The notes beneath the pieces were generated by a model, which was not told the DNA's origin, did no database searches, and saw nothing but the letters and a program-made list of their open reading frames with translations. Below, in pieces: positions 15,794 through 24,426 of a stretch of DNA of 64,000 nucleotides; position 1 is the stretch's first letter; each line of letters starts with the position of its first letter. The translations under genes and the position numbers were made by a program. Source of the stretch: Thermohalobaculum sp039033215 (GTDB lineage: Bacteria > Pseudomonadota > Alphaproteobacteria > Rhodobacterales > Rhodobacteraceae). Location of the stretch: the NCBI GenBank assembly GCA_039033215.1, contig JBCCDA010000002.1:1-64000 (forward strand), given 5' to 3'.

Positions 15794-18226
15794 ATGGCTG
15801 ATCTACCGACAACGGCCCGCGTGGTCATCATCGGCGGAGGCGCTGTCGGGGCGTCGGCGCTCTATCACCTGGCGCTGGCGGGGTGGACCGACTGTGTACT
15901 GCTGGAGAAGAATGAGTTGACGTCGGGGTCAACCTGGCACGCCGCCGGGAACATCCCGACGTTCAGCTCGTCCTGGGCGATCATGAACATGCAGCGCTAT
16001 TCCTGCGAGCTCTATCGCGAGCTTGCAGAGCGCGTGGACTATCCGATGAACTACCACGTCACGGGCTCGATCCGTCTCGCGCACTCGAAGGAGCGGATGC
16101 AGGAGTTCGAGCGGGTTCGCGGTATGGGCCGCTATCAGGGCATGGATATCGAGATGTGCTCGACCCAGGATCTGAAGGATCGCTACGAGTTCATGGAGAC
16201 GCATGATCTCGAGGGTGGGCTCTACGATCCTTACGACGGCGACATCGACCCGGCACAGTTGACGCAGGCCCTGGCCAAGGGTGCACGGGACCTGGGTGCC
16301 CAGATCGTGCGATTCTGCCCGGCCACCGGGGCACGTCGCGAGAACGACGAATGGGTGATCGAGACCGAGAAAGGCGAGATCCGCTGCGAGTACGTCGTCA
16401 ATGCGGCGGGCTACCGCGCGCAGGAAGTGGGCAAGTGGTTCGGCCGCTTCGTGCCGATGGTGAACATGTCCCACCAGTACATTCTCTTCGACGAGCTTGA
16501 CGCCATCAAGGAGCGCACGGAACGCACGGGCGCAAAGCTGCCGCTCCTGCGGGATGTCGACTCGTCCTACTACCTCCGGCAGGAGAAGAACGGCTTCAAC
16601 CTCGGCCCCTACGAGCGCAACTGCAAGGCTCACTGGACGACACCTGAGGACCCGATGCCGGCGGACTTCAGCTTCCAGCTCTATCCGGACGACCTCGACC
16701 GGCTGGAATGGTACCTAGAAGACGCCATGGCCCGCGTACCCCTGATGGCTGAATCGGGTGTATACAAGGTCATCAACGGTCCAATCCCCTACCTGCCAGA
16801 TGGGCTTCCAAACATCGGGCCCATGCCGGGCGTGCCGAACGCGTTCGAGGCGTGCGTCTTCACCTTCGGCATCTGCCAGGCCGGAGGCGCTGGGAAGGTG
16901 CTGGCCGAGTGGATCATCGAAGGTGGCACCGAATGGGACATGTGGGCTGTCGACCCCCGCCGCTACACCGGCTGGTGCGACCAGGACTATGCCAACCAGA
17001 AGGGCATGGAAGTCTATGGCCACGAGTACGCCATGCACTTCCCCCACCACGCCTGGCCCGCGGGCCGCGACAAACGGCTGGGGCCCAACGATGCGAAGGT
17101 CAAGGAACTGGGCGGCCAGATGGGCGCGTTCAACGGCTGGGAACGAGCCCTGTGGTTCGCCAAGACCGGCGACGATACCTCTGAGGAAGCAACCCAGGTC
17201 TGGACCCGGGAGGGACCGTGGGAGCCACGTGTCAAGGAAGAGTGCGAGGCGGTGCGCGATGCCTGCGGTGTCTTGGATCTGCCCGGCTTCAGCCGCTTCA
17301 ACCTGACCGGTGAGGGCGCGGCTGAGTGGATGCGCGGCATGATCGCGGGCGGACTGCCCAAGATCGGGCGCATGAACCTTGGTTACTTCCCGGACGACAA
17401 GGGTCGGATCGTGACCGAGATGTCGCTGATGCGCCATGACGAGGATCACTTTACTCTGATCACCGCAGCCGGCGCCGAGTGGCACGATCGCGAACTGCTG
17501 GAGAAGTCGCTACCGGCAGGCCTCACCCTGACCGATCATACCGAGGAATTCTCGACCCTGATCGTGTGTGGGCCCAAGACCCGCGACCTCATCTCGAGCT
17601 TTGTCGAGGCGGATTTGTCCCTGCCCTGGCTCAGCCACCAGCAAGGGAAAGTGGCTGGCAAAGACGCCATGCTAGCGCGGGTCTCGTTTGCAGGCGAACT
17701 GGGCTGGGAGATCCATGCCAAGAATACCGACATGCCTGCGATCTATGATGCCGTGCTGGCAGCCGGCGCCAAGCCCTTCGGAATGTTCGCGCTGGACTCT
17801 CTGCGAATCGAGAAAGGGTATCGCGCCTGGAAGGGAGATCTGTCCACTGACTATACGCTGCTGGAAGGCGCGCTCGACCGGTTCATCAAGCTCGACAAGC
17901 CGCAGGATTTCCCGGGCAAGCAGGCGCTATTGAACCAGAAGCAGCAGGGCGTGAAGAAGCGCTTCGTCACCATGACGGTGGACGCAGGCGAGTTCGACGC
18001 GCCTTACATGTCGACTGTCTGGAAAGGCAACGAAGTGGTCGGCGAGACGACTTCGGGCAACTGGGGCTACCGTGTTGGCAGATCCATCGCGTTGGGGACC
18101 ATCCGGGTCGACTGCATCGAGCCAGGAACCGAGCTGGAGATCGAGATCTTCGGTGAACGACGCAAGGCGCGGGTCGAGGAAGACCGCCCGTTGTGGGATC
18201 CGGAGAACGAAAGGCTCCGTGCGTGA
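15794..18226 (+). CDS. FAD-dependent dehydrogenase with GcvT domain (dimethylglycine/sarcosine dehydrogenase type), copy 1
   Basis: An 810-aa oxidative demethylase-type protein. It has an N-terminal FAD-binding domain (VVIIGGGAVGASALYHLALAG), the GSTWHAAG motif whose His carries covalent FAD in dimethylglycine and sarcosine dehydrogenases, an FAO central domain, and a GcvT-like folate domain with GcvT C-terminal barrel (about 430-800; SLRIEKGYRAWKGDL). Such enzymes oxidise N-methyl groups and pass the one-carbon unit to tetrahydrofolate. Its GcvT part is less canonical than in copy 2, so the substrate may differ. The ATG at 15794 has AAGGAG 6 nt upstream. Confidence 0.85.
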   Translation: MADLPTTARVVIIGGGAVGASALYHLALAGWTDCVLLEKNELTSGSTWHAAGNIPTFSSSWAIMNMQRYSCELYRELAERVDYPMNYHVTGSIRLAHSKERMQEFERVRGMGRYQGMDIEMCSTQDLKDRYEFMETHDLEGGLYDPYDGDIDPAQLTQALAKGARDLGAQIVRFCPATGARRENDEWVIETEKGEIRCEYVVNAAGYRAQEVGKWFGRFVPMVNMSHQYILFDELDAIKERTERTGAKLPLLRDVDSSYYLRQEKNGFNLGPYERNCKAHWTTPEDPMPADFSFQLYPDDLDRLEWYLEDAMARVPLMAESGVYKVINGPIPYLPDGLPNIGPMPGVPNAFEACVFTFGICQAGGAGKVLAEWIIEGGTEWDMWAVDPRRYTGWCDQDYANQKGMEVYGHEYAMHFPHHAWPAGRDKRLGPNDAKVKELGGQMGAFNGWERALWFAKTGDDTSEEATQVWTREGPWEPRVKEECEAVRDACGVLDLPGFSRFNLTGEGAAEWMRGMIAGGLPKIGRMNLGYFPDDKGRIVTEMSLMRHDEDHFTLITAAGAEWHDRELLEKSLPAGLTLTDHTEEFSTLIVCGPKTRDLISSFVEADLSLPWLSHQQGKVAGKDAMLARVSFAGELGWEIHAKNTDMPAIYDAVLAAGAKPFGMFALDSLRIEKGYRAWKGDLSTDYTLLEGALDRFIKLDKPQDFPGKQALLNQKQQGVKKRFVTMTVDAGEFDAPYMSTVWKGNEVVGETTSGNWGYRVGRSIALGTIRVDCIEPGTELEIEIFGERRKARVEEDRPLWDPENERLRA

Positions 18227-18849
18227 CCTGGGAAGTCTACATTCTCTATCTCGGGGTACTTGCGGCGTTCTTTGCGACGCCGCCTGATACCAGCCAACTG
18301 CTGATCATCTCGAACAGCCTGCGCCATGGCGTGCGACGCTCGATGGCGACGGTGGCTGGGGATTTGTCAGCCAACAGCCTTCAGATGACTGCGGCGGCGT
18401 TCGGGTTGACGGCCGTGATCACCGCGTCCGCGGATGCACTGGTCTGGATCAAATGGGCAGGTGTGGCCTACCTGATCTGGATTGGTCTGAAGCTCATGCT
18501 CTCAAAACCCAGGACAGCAGAGGCTCGAGCCGCGTCTGGCGGGCTGGGCGCCCTGTTTCGGCAGGGCTTCTTCACGTCTTCCGCGAACCCCTACGCAGTG
18601 GTCTTCTTCGGGGCCTTGTTTCCGCAGTTCATCGACCCTGCGATGCCCGTTGGGCCGCAGCTCCTGATCTTGGGGGTCACGTACCTGGTGGTAGACGGCT
18701 TGATCCTGCTCGCGTGGGCCGCAGCGGCGGTAGCAACTCTCGGCCGGGTGCGAAGCTTGACGGATGTCTGGCTCAACCGGGTCTCCGGCGCCTTGATGAT
18801 CGGCGCGGCAGGCCTGCTGGCATCAAAAGATCTGTCGGAGGCGCGGTAA
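18223..18849 (+). CDS. LysE-family exporter, second copy
   Basis: A 208-aa LysE/RhtB-family membrane protein with about six TM segments and the conserved SSANPYAVVFFGALFPQFID. The usual TPGPD motif of TM1 reads ATPPDTSQ here. The GTG start overlaps the stop of the dehydrogenase gene by 4 nt, and its stop overlaps the ATG of the homocysteine methyltransferase gene. It is distinct in sequence from the first exporter (15159-15782). Confidence 0.85.
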   Translation: MTWEVYILYLGVLAAFFATPPDTSQLLIISNSLRHGVRRSMATVAGDLSANSLQMTAAAFGLTAVITASADALVWIKWAGVAYLIWIGLKLMLSKPRTAEARAASGGLGALFRQGFFTSSANPYAVVFFGALFPQFIDPAMPVGPQLLILGVTYLVVDGLILLAWAAAAVATLGRVRSLTDVWLNRVSGALMIGAAGLLASKDLSEAR

Positions 18850-19766
18850 TGACTGAGATTGTACTCTTGGATGGAGGCATGGGTCAGGAACTGGTCAAAC
18901 GGTCGAAGAACCCGGCGCATCCGCAGTGGTCAGCGTATGTGATGATGGAGGAGCCGGAGATCGTCCAGGCAGTCCACGAGGATTACCTGCGCGCCGGAGC
19001 CCGTGTGCTAACGTTGAACACGTATTCCACCACGCGGGGCCGGTTCACGAAATTCGGCACACTGGAGCACTTGGTGCCGCTGCACCGCAAAGCCGTTGAT
19101 CTTGCACACGGTGCCCGGGACCGCGCAGGAATCGACGCTACCATCGCAGGCTGCCTGCCGCCGCTGGTGGGCTCCTACCATCCCGAGCTATTACCCCCTG
19201 ATGAGGACTTGCTGGTCGAGTACCGCGAACTCGCAGAGCTCCAGGCCGCCCATGTCGATGTGTTCCTCTGCGAGACCATGTCGAAAGCTTCCGAGGCCCG
19301 GATGGCGGCCATGGCGGCGGCCGAGACCGGGCGCCCGGTCTGGGTCGCGTGGACCCTCAAGGAAGCACTGGCCGACGATGGCAAGCCGCGTCTGCGGTCG
19401 GGCGAGACCATCGAGGATGCCCTGGCGGCCCTGGCCGGCGTCCCGGTGGAGGCGGTGCTCTTCAACTGCACGGCGCCCGAGGCGATGTCGGCCGGGATGT
19501 CGCAACTGGCAGCGGATGGCAGACCGTTTGGCGGACACGCCAACGGCTTCACGCCGATCCCTGAAGGATTCAAGCTGGGTACGACTGTCGAGATGCTGGG
19601 CACCCGGCGGGACCTGGGCCCCGAGAAATACACCGACCACGTTATGGGCTGGATCGAAGAGGGCGCCACCATCGTAGGGGGATGTTGCGAAGTCGGCCCG
19701 GCCCATATCGCCGAACTTTCCCGGCGCTTGACCGCCGAGGGTCACACCGTTGTGGGTCGCGTCTGA
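18849..19766 (+). CDS. Homocysteine S-methyltransferase family protein
   Basis: A 305-aa zinc-dependent methyltransferase that would methylate homocysteine to methionine using a methylated donor such as a betaine or S-methylmethionine. The family features are LLDGGMGQELVKR at the N-terminus, LTLNTYSTT, FLCETM, and three zinc-ligand cysteines in LFNCTAPEA and GGCCEVGPAH. The donor cannot be assigned from sequence. Next to two dimethylglycine-dehydrogenase-like enzymes, a betaine-type donor is a reasonable inference. The start codon overlaps the previous stop. Confidence 0.85.
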   Translation: MTEIVLLDGGMGQELVKRSKNPAHPQWSAYVMMEEPEIVQAVHEDYLRAGARVLTLNTYSTTRGRFTKFGTLEHLVPLHRKAVDLAHGARDRAGIDATIAGCLPPLVGSYHPELLPPDEDLLVEYRELAELQAAHVDVFLCETMSKASEARMAAMAAAETGRPVWVAWTLKEALADDGKPRLRSGETIEDALAALAGVPVEAVLFNCTAPEAMSAGMSQLAADGRPFGGHANGFTPIPEGFKLGTTVEMLGTRRDLGPEKYTDHVMGWIEEGATIVGGCCEVGPAHIAELSRRLTAEGHTVVGRV

Positions 19767-20845
19767 TGGAGTGGCCCCGGACAATGGCTGGCGTGCAATT
19801 GGTGCGCCACGGCGGGCCGGAGACCCTTGTTTGGTCCGACGCGATCCCGGTACCCGCCCCGGCACCGGGCGAGGTGCTGCTTCGCGTCCTCGCGGCCGGT
19901 GTGAACAACACAGACATCAACACCCGCGTTGGCTGGTACGCCAAAGAGGTAACGGGCGCGACCGATGCGTCGGGAACCGCGTCGGCCGAGGACGGCGGCT
20001 TCGCGGGAGCGTTGAATTTCCCGCTGATCCAGGGTGGCGACTTGTGTGGGCGCGTCATCGCACTTGGCGCGGGAGTAGAGACCCCTGCAGTGGGCGCGCG
20101 CGTGACCTGCGCGATCAATCAACCGGAACCAACTGAAGACAATCCCGTAGCCTACAGGGTGATCGGCTCGGATTACGACGGGTGTTTCGCCGAGTACGCC
20201 TGTGTTCCCGCACGCCATCTCTACGACGTCACCGACGCGCCGCTGTCAGACATTGAAATTGCGGCGATGCCCTGCGCCTTCGGCACAGCTGCGGGTCTGC
20301 TCGCGCGAGCGGAAGTCGGACCGGGCGACCGCGTACTGGTTACCGGCGCGTCGGGCGGGGTTGGCATGGCTGCAGTGCAGCTGGCAAAGGTGCTGGGCGC
20401 AGAGGTGACCGGGATGGCATCCGCTCCAAAGGCCCAAGCTGTGCGCGACGCGGGTGCGGCGCATGTTCTGGACCGGGATGCAGCCCCCCGCCCGGGCGCG
20501 TATGGGGCCGTGATCGACCTGGTTGGTGGCTCCGGTTGGGGGGCTCTCATCGATGCACTCCACCCGGGCGGACGTTACGCTGTCTCCGGCGCTATCGCCG
20601 GACCAATCGTCGAGGCGGATCTGCGCACGATCTACCTCAACGACCTGTCCATCCTGGGCTCGACCTATCAGCCGCCCGAGGTGTTTGGGCACTTGGTCGA
20701 CCTGATGCGTCAGGGAACAGTGCGCCCGCTGATCTCGAGGACCTATCCGCTTGAAGAGATCCATCAGGCGCAGGAAGACTTTGCCGCCAAGAAGCATCCG
20801 GGAAAGCTGGTGCTGATCCCACCGGGAGGTTCAGATGCTGAGTGA
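19766..20845 (+). CDS. Quinone-oxidoreductase-like zinc-independent alcohol dehydrogenase
   Basis: A 359-aa MDR-superfamily oxidoreductase. It has an N-terminal GroES-like domain (VLAAGVNNTDINTRVGWY, then GGDLCGRVIALGAGVE) and a Rossmann domain with the NADPH motif VTGASGGVGMAAVQLAK (about 193-209). The catalytic-zinc ligands of true alcohol dehydrogenases are not evident, which fits the quinone reductase branch. It starts in a TGATG overlap with the previous gene. Its role in the operon is unclear. Confidence 0.83.
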   Translation: MEWPRTMAGVQLVRHGGPETLVWSDAIPVPAPAPGEVLLRVLAAGVNNTDINTRVGWYAKEVTGATDASGTASAEDGGFAGALNFPLIQGGDLCGRVIALGAGVETPAVGARVTCAINQPEPTEDNPVAYRVIGSDYDGCFAEYACVPARHLYDVTDAPLSDIEIAAMPCAFGTAAGLLARAEVGPGDRVLVTGASGGVGMAAVQLAKVLGAEVTGMASAPKAQAVRDAGAAHVLDRDAAPRPGAYGAVIDLVGGSGWGALIDALHPGGRYAVSGAIAGPIVEADLRTIYLNDLSILGSTYQPPEVFGHLVDLMRQGTVRPLISRTYPLEEIHQAQEDFAAKKHPGKLVLIPPGGSDAE

Positions 20846-21311
20846 GACGGTGCAGGAGTTCGTCGACGAATGGCGCCTGGGTCACATCGCAACGACAGGG
20901 CCCGAGGGGCCCAACGTCTCGCCCAAGGGCACGTTTCAGGCGCTGGACGCGAGTCGGATCGCGTTCGCGGAGATCCGCTCGCCGAACACGATCGCCAATC
21001 TGGCCCACGACGCCCGCGTCGAGGTCAACATGGTCGATGTGTTTTCCCGCAAGGGGGCGCGGTTCCGCGGTGACGCGGTGTTCCACGCGATGGAAACGGC
21101 AGAAGCCGACACCCTGGCCCCGCGCTGGACCGAGGTGTTCGGTGCCGAGCTGATGGGCCGGGCGAGCGGCTTCGTTGTGATTGCGATCTCCGAAATCAAG
21201 CCGCTGATCACGCCCGCCTATGACGTGGGTGCGACCGAGCAGGCGTTGCGACAGGACTACCTCGCCCGCTTCAGTGCGATGCAGGAAGCGTGGTTTGCAG
21301 CCCATGAGTAG
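20835..21311 (+). CDS. Pyridoxamine 5'-phosphate oxidase-family flavoprotein
   Basis: A 158-aa split-barrel protein of the PPOX family that probably binds FMN (LGHIATTGPEGPNVSPKGTF, then EIRSPNTIANLAHDARVEVN). These small proteins are usually flavin-dependent reductases or oxidases rather than true PdxH. The ATG has GGGAGG 5 nt upstream and overlaps the previous gene by 11 nt. A structured inverted-repeat element begins 6 nt after its stop. Confidence 0.85.
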   Translation: MLSETVQEFVDEWRLGHIATTGPEGPNVSPKGTFQALDASRIAFAEIRSPNTIANLAHDARVEVNMVDVFSRKGARFRGDAVFHAMETAEADTLAPRWTEVFGAELMGRASGFVVIAISEIKPLITPAYDVGATEQALRQDYLARFSAMQEAWFAAHE

Positions 21312-21317
21312 GGACAG

Positions 21318-21393
21318 GGCGGCCATGTCGCGTGCGCGACACCACGGGGCTCTGCCCCTCGCCTGCGCGGACTTCGCCGCGCAGATGGCCGCC
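21318..21393. other. 76-nt cloverleaf-like inverted-repeat element (four-way junction)
   Basis: Four perfect helices nest into a cloverleaf. The outer stem GGCGGCCAT (21318-21326) pairs with ATGGCCGCC (21385-21393). Inside it are hairpin 1 at 21327-21340 (GTCGC/GCGAC, loop GTGC), hairpin 2 at 21346-21358 (GGGGC/GCCCC, loop TCT) and hairpin 3 at 21363-21384 (CTGCGCGG/CCGCGCAG, 6-nt loop). Hairpins 1 and 3 abut the outer stem with no unpaired bases. It is not a tRNA: there is no TTCGA loop and no anticodon loop. It may be a structured RNA in the operon transcript, a small RNA, or a mobile intergenic repeat. Confidence 0.6.
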
Positions 21394-21448
21394 ACGTCAG
21401 CGGCAACCATCGGGAATCCACGGAACACAGTGCGCGCGCAGCAGAGCA

Positions 21449-21892
21449 ATGAATAAGCACATGTTCTCGGACCTCTACACTGGGCGGCTTGGCTCGCCGG
21501 AGGCGAGCCCCCGCGCGTTGGTGGCGCGTGCCCTTCAGGCGATGCCGTGCTGGGTTGGTGCCGCGATGTGGCTGAGAAACAGTCTGGTGGCGCCGTTTGG
21601 GCTCAAGACTGGGCCCTCAGACCAGGCTGGCAGCCAGTCCGCGGTTAATCTGATGCAGCGCCTGCCTGTCGTACATGAGACCGAGGCCGAACTGGTCACG
21701 GGCATGGACGACCGCCACCTGGATTTCACCGTGCGGCTGACGAAGACGTCCAGTGGCGGGTTTGAACTCGCGACCGAGGTGAGACCCCACAACCGGCTTG
21801 GCCGCACGTATCTTGCCGTCGTCCTGCCTGCCCACAAGCTGATCATGCGCCGCATCGCCCGCGGCCTTGCCCAACCCGTCGAGGAGACCTGA
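21449..21892 (+). CDS. DUF2867 family protein
   Basis: A 147-aa protein whose C-terminal half fits DUF2867: DFTVRLTKTSSGGFELATEV, then RPHNRLGRTYLAVVLPAHKLIMRR. The fold family is related to SRPBCC-like ligand-binding proteins, but function is not established. The start is the ATG at 21449; the upstream frame runs through the cloverleaf element and has no similarity. It stops 1 nt before the ATG of the second FAD dehydrogenase. Confidence 0.75.
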   Translation: MNKHMFSDLYTGRLGSPEASPRALVARALQAMPCWVGAAMWLRNSLVAPFGLKTGPSDQAGSQSAVNLMQRLPVVHETEAELVTGMDDRHLDFTVRLTKTSSGGFELATEVRPHNRLGRTYLAVVLPAHKLIMRRIARGLAQPVEET

Positions 21893-21893
21893 C

Positions 21894-24335
21894 ATGCCGC
21901 TCCCCCCGAAAGCCCGCGCCGTGATCATCGGGGGCGGCGTCTCCGGCTGCTCCGTTGCCTATCATTTGGCCAAGCTCGGCTGGAAGGACGTTGTCCTGCT
22001 GGAGCGCAAGCAGCTCACCTGCGGCACGACCTGGCATGCAGCCGGGCTGATCGGGCAGCTGCGCCCCAACCAGAACATGACCCGGTTGGCCAAGTACTCG
22101 GCCGATCTCTACGTCAAACTGGAAGAGGAGACCGGCGTCGCCACCGGCATGCGCCAAAACGGGTCGATCACCGTCGCCCTGACGGAAGAACGGCGGGAGG
22201 AGATCCTGCGCCAGGCCTCACTGGCCCGGGCATTCGGGGTGGATGTGCATGACATCGGTCCCGACGAGGTGAAGGCCATGTATCCCCATCTGACCGTCGA
22301 CGACGTGATCGCCGCGGTCCACCTGCCGCTGGATGGGCAGGCGGATCCCGCCAACATCGCCCTGGCGCTGGCCAAGGGTGCACGTCAACGTGGTGCGAGG
22401 ATCCACGAAGGGGTGAAGGTCACGGCGATCCACCAGACCGGGGGCCGGGTGACCGGCGTCTCCTGGGAACAGGGCGGCGACGTCGGCCGCATCGACACGG
22501 ACGTCGTGATCAACTGCGGCGGCATGTGGGCGCGGGAGATCGGGGCCATGGCCGGATGCGCGGTGCCGCTGCATGCCTGCGAGCACTTCTACATCGTGAC
22601 CGAGCCGATCGAGGGTCTTGGCCGCCTGCCCGTCCTGCGCGTCCCAGACGAGTGCGCCTATTACAAGGAGGACGCCGGTAAGATGATGCTGGGTGCCTTC
22701 GAGCCCAAGGCCAAGCCCTGGGGGATGGACGGCATCCCGGAGAGTTTCGAGTTCGACCAGTTGCCCGAGGACATCGACCATTTCGAGCCGATCCTCGAAC
22801 AGGGGGTCGCCCGTATGCCCATGCTGGGCGAGGCGGGCATCCACACCTTCTTCAACGGGCCCGAGAGCTTTACCCCCGATGACCGCTACTATCTGGGCGA
22901 ATGCCCGGAACTGCGGGGGATGTGGGTCGCGGCAGGATACAACTCGATCGGTATCGTGTCCTCGGGCGGCGCCGGGTTCGCGCTGGCGCAGTGGATCAAC
23001 GACGGCGAGGCTCCGTTCGACCTCTGGGACGTCGATATCCGGCGCGTGCAGCCGTTCCAGAAGAACCGCGCGTATCTCAAGGAGCGCGTGTCGGAGACAC
23101 TGGGCCTTCTCTATGCAGATCACTTCCCCTACCGCCAGCCGGTGACCTCGCGCGGCGTGCGCCGGTCCCCGTTTCATCATTTCTGGGCCGAGCGCGGAGC
23201 GTGCTTTGGCGAAACGGCGGGGTGGGAGCGTCCGAACTGGTTCGCAAAGCCAGGCCAGGCGCCCGAGTACGCCTATACCTGGGGCCGTCAGAACTGGTTT
23301 GAGAACGGTGCAGCCGAGCATCGGGCGATCCGCGAGGGAGTGGGCATGTACGACATGTCCTCATTCGGCAAGATCCGGGCGGAGGGGCCGGATGTGACCG
23401 TCGCACTCAATCATATCTGCGGCGGTGAGATGGACGTCGCCATCGGCAAGATCGTCTACACGCAGTTCCTCAACCACAAGGGCGGGATCGAAGCGGACGT
23501 GACGGTCACGCGCCTGGCCGAGGATGCGTATCTGGTGGTCACGCCCGCTGCCACGCTACGGCGTGATCTCGGCTGGCTGAAACGCCACTCGGGCGACCAT
23601 CGGGTCGTGTTCACGGACGTCACCTCGGGCGAGGGATGTCTGGCGATCATGGGGCCGAAGGCACGCGAACTGTTGGCCGCGGTCTCTCCGCACGATTGGA
23701 CGAACACCAACCACCCGTTCGGTTGGGCCCACGAGATCGAGATCGGGATGGGCCTCGCGCGCGCGCACCGGGTCACGTATGTCGGCGAGCTTGGCTGGGA
23801 GCTCTATGTCCCCGCGGACCAGGCCGCGCATGTGTTCGAGACAATCGATCAGGCGGGCACGCACCACGGCCTCACCTATGTCGGCATGCACACAATGGAT
23901 AGTTGCCGGATCGAGAAGGCGTTCCGCCACTTCGGTCATGACATCACGGACGAGGACCACGTGCTGGAGGCAGGGCTGGGATTTGCCGTCGCCAAGCAGA
24001 AGACGGGGTTCATCGGCGAGCGCGCAGTGGCTGAAAAGCGGGAGCAAGGACTGCAGCGGCGCATGGTGCAGTTCCGCCTGACTGACCCGGAGCCGCTGCT
24101 CTACCACAATGAACCGGTGCTCCGGGACGGCGAGATCGTGAGCTTCCTGACCTCGGGCAACTATGGCCACCACCTGGGGGCTGCGATCGGAATGGGCTAT
24201 GTGCCTTGCCCGGGCGAGAAGCCGGACGAGGTGCTGGCTTCAAGCTACGAGATCGAGATCGCCGGGGTGCGCGTCCCCGCCGAGGCCAGCTTGCGCCCGA
24301 TGTATGATCCGAAATCCGAACGCGTGCGCGTCTGA
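21894..24335 (+). CDS. FAD-dependent dehydrogenase with GcvT domain (dimethylglycine/sarcosine dehydrogenase type), copy 2
   Basis: An 813-aa paralog of the 15794-18226 product and the more canonical member. It has the FAD motif VIIGGGVSGCSVAYHLAKLG, CGTTWHAAGLIGQLRP with the covalent-FAD His, and an FAO domain (about 370-430). A GcvT domain carries IVYTQFLNHKGGIEADVTVT and GELGWELYVP, followed by the GcvT C-terminal barrel with SGNYGHHLG. It probably oxidises dimethylglycine, sarcosine or a similar N-methylated substrate with tetrahydrofolate as one-carbon acceptor. The ATG at 21894 has GAGGAG upstream. Confidence 0.88.
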   Translation: MPLPPKARAVIIGGGVSGCSVAYHLAKLGWKDVVLLERKQLTCGTTWHAAGLIGQLRPNQNMTRLAKYSADLYVKLEEETGVATGMRQNGSITVALTEERREEILRQASLARAFGVDVHDIGPDEVKAMYPHLTVDDVIAAVHLPLDGQADPANIALALAKGARQRGARIHEGVKVTAIHQTGGRVTGVSWEQGGDVGRIDTDVVINCGGMWAREIGAMAGCAVPLHACEHFYIVTEPIEGLGRLPVLRVPDECAYYKEDAGKMMLGAFEPKAKPWGMDGIPESFEFDQLPEDIDHFEPILEQGVARMPMLGEAGIHTFFNGPESFTPDDRYYLGECPELRGMWVAAGYNSIGIVSSGGAGFALAQWINDGEAPFDLWDVDIRRVQPFQKNRAYLKERVSETLGLLYADHFPYRQPVTSRGVRRSPFHHFWAERGACFGETAGWERPNWFAKPGQAPEYAYTWGRQNWFENGAAEHRAIREGVGMYDMSSFGKIRAEGPDVTVALNHICGGEMDVAIGKIVYTQFLNHKGGIEADVTVTRLAEDAYLVVTPAATLRRDLGWLKRHSGDHRVVFTDVTSGEGCLAIMGPKARELLAAVSPHDWTNTNHPFGWAHEIEIGMGLARAHRVTYVGELGWELYVPADQAAHVFETIDQAGTHHGLTYVGMHTMDSCRIEKAFRHFGHDITDEDHVLEAGLGFAVAKQKTGFIGERAVAEKREQGLQRRMVQFRLTDPEPLLYHNEPVLRDGEIVSFLTSGNYGHHLGAAIGMGYVPCPGEKPDEVLASSYEIEIAGVRVPAEASLRPMYDPKSERVRV

Positions 24336-24426
24336 TCACCGATCTCGGCGAGCCCGGTCACAAATGGTGATTTGGCGCCCGGGGTTCGGGGGCGGATGAT
24401 CCCCCAAAACAACCGGGGAGATCGCG

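Noticed and set aside
21318..21393. tRNA gene interpretation of the 76-nt cloverleaf
   Set aside because: Length and branching resemble a tRNA, but there is no T-loop TTCRA, no 7-nt anticodon loop, no D-loop GG and no CCA-compatible acceptor pattern on either strand.
24350..24410. Terminator-like G/C repeats after the second FAD dehydrogenase
   Set aside because: The possible stems (5 bp, long loops) are poor and are followed by A-rich rather than T-rich sequence on the coding strand.
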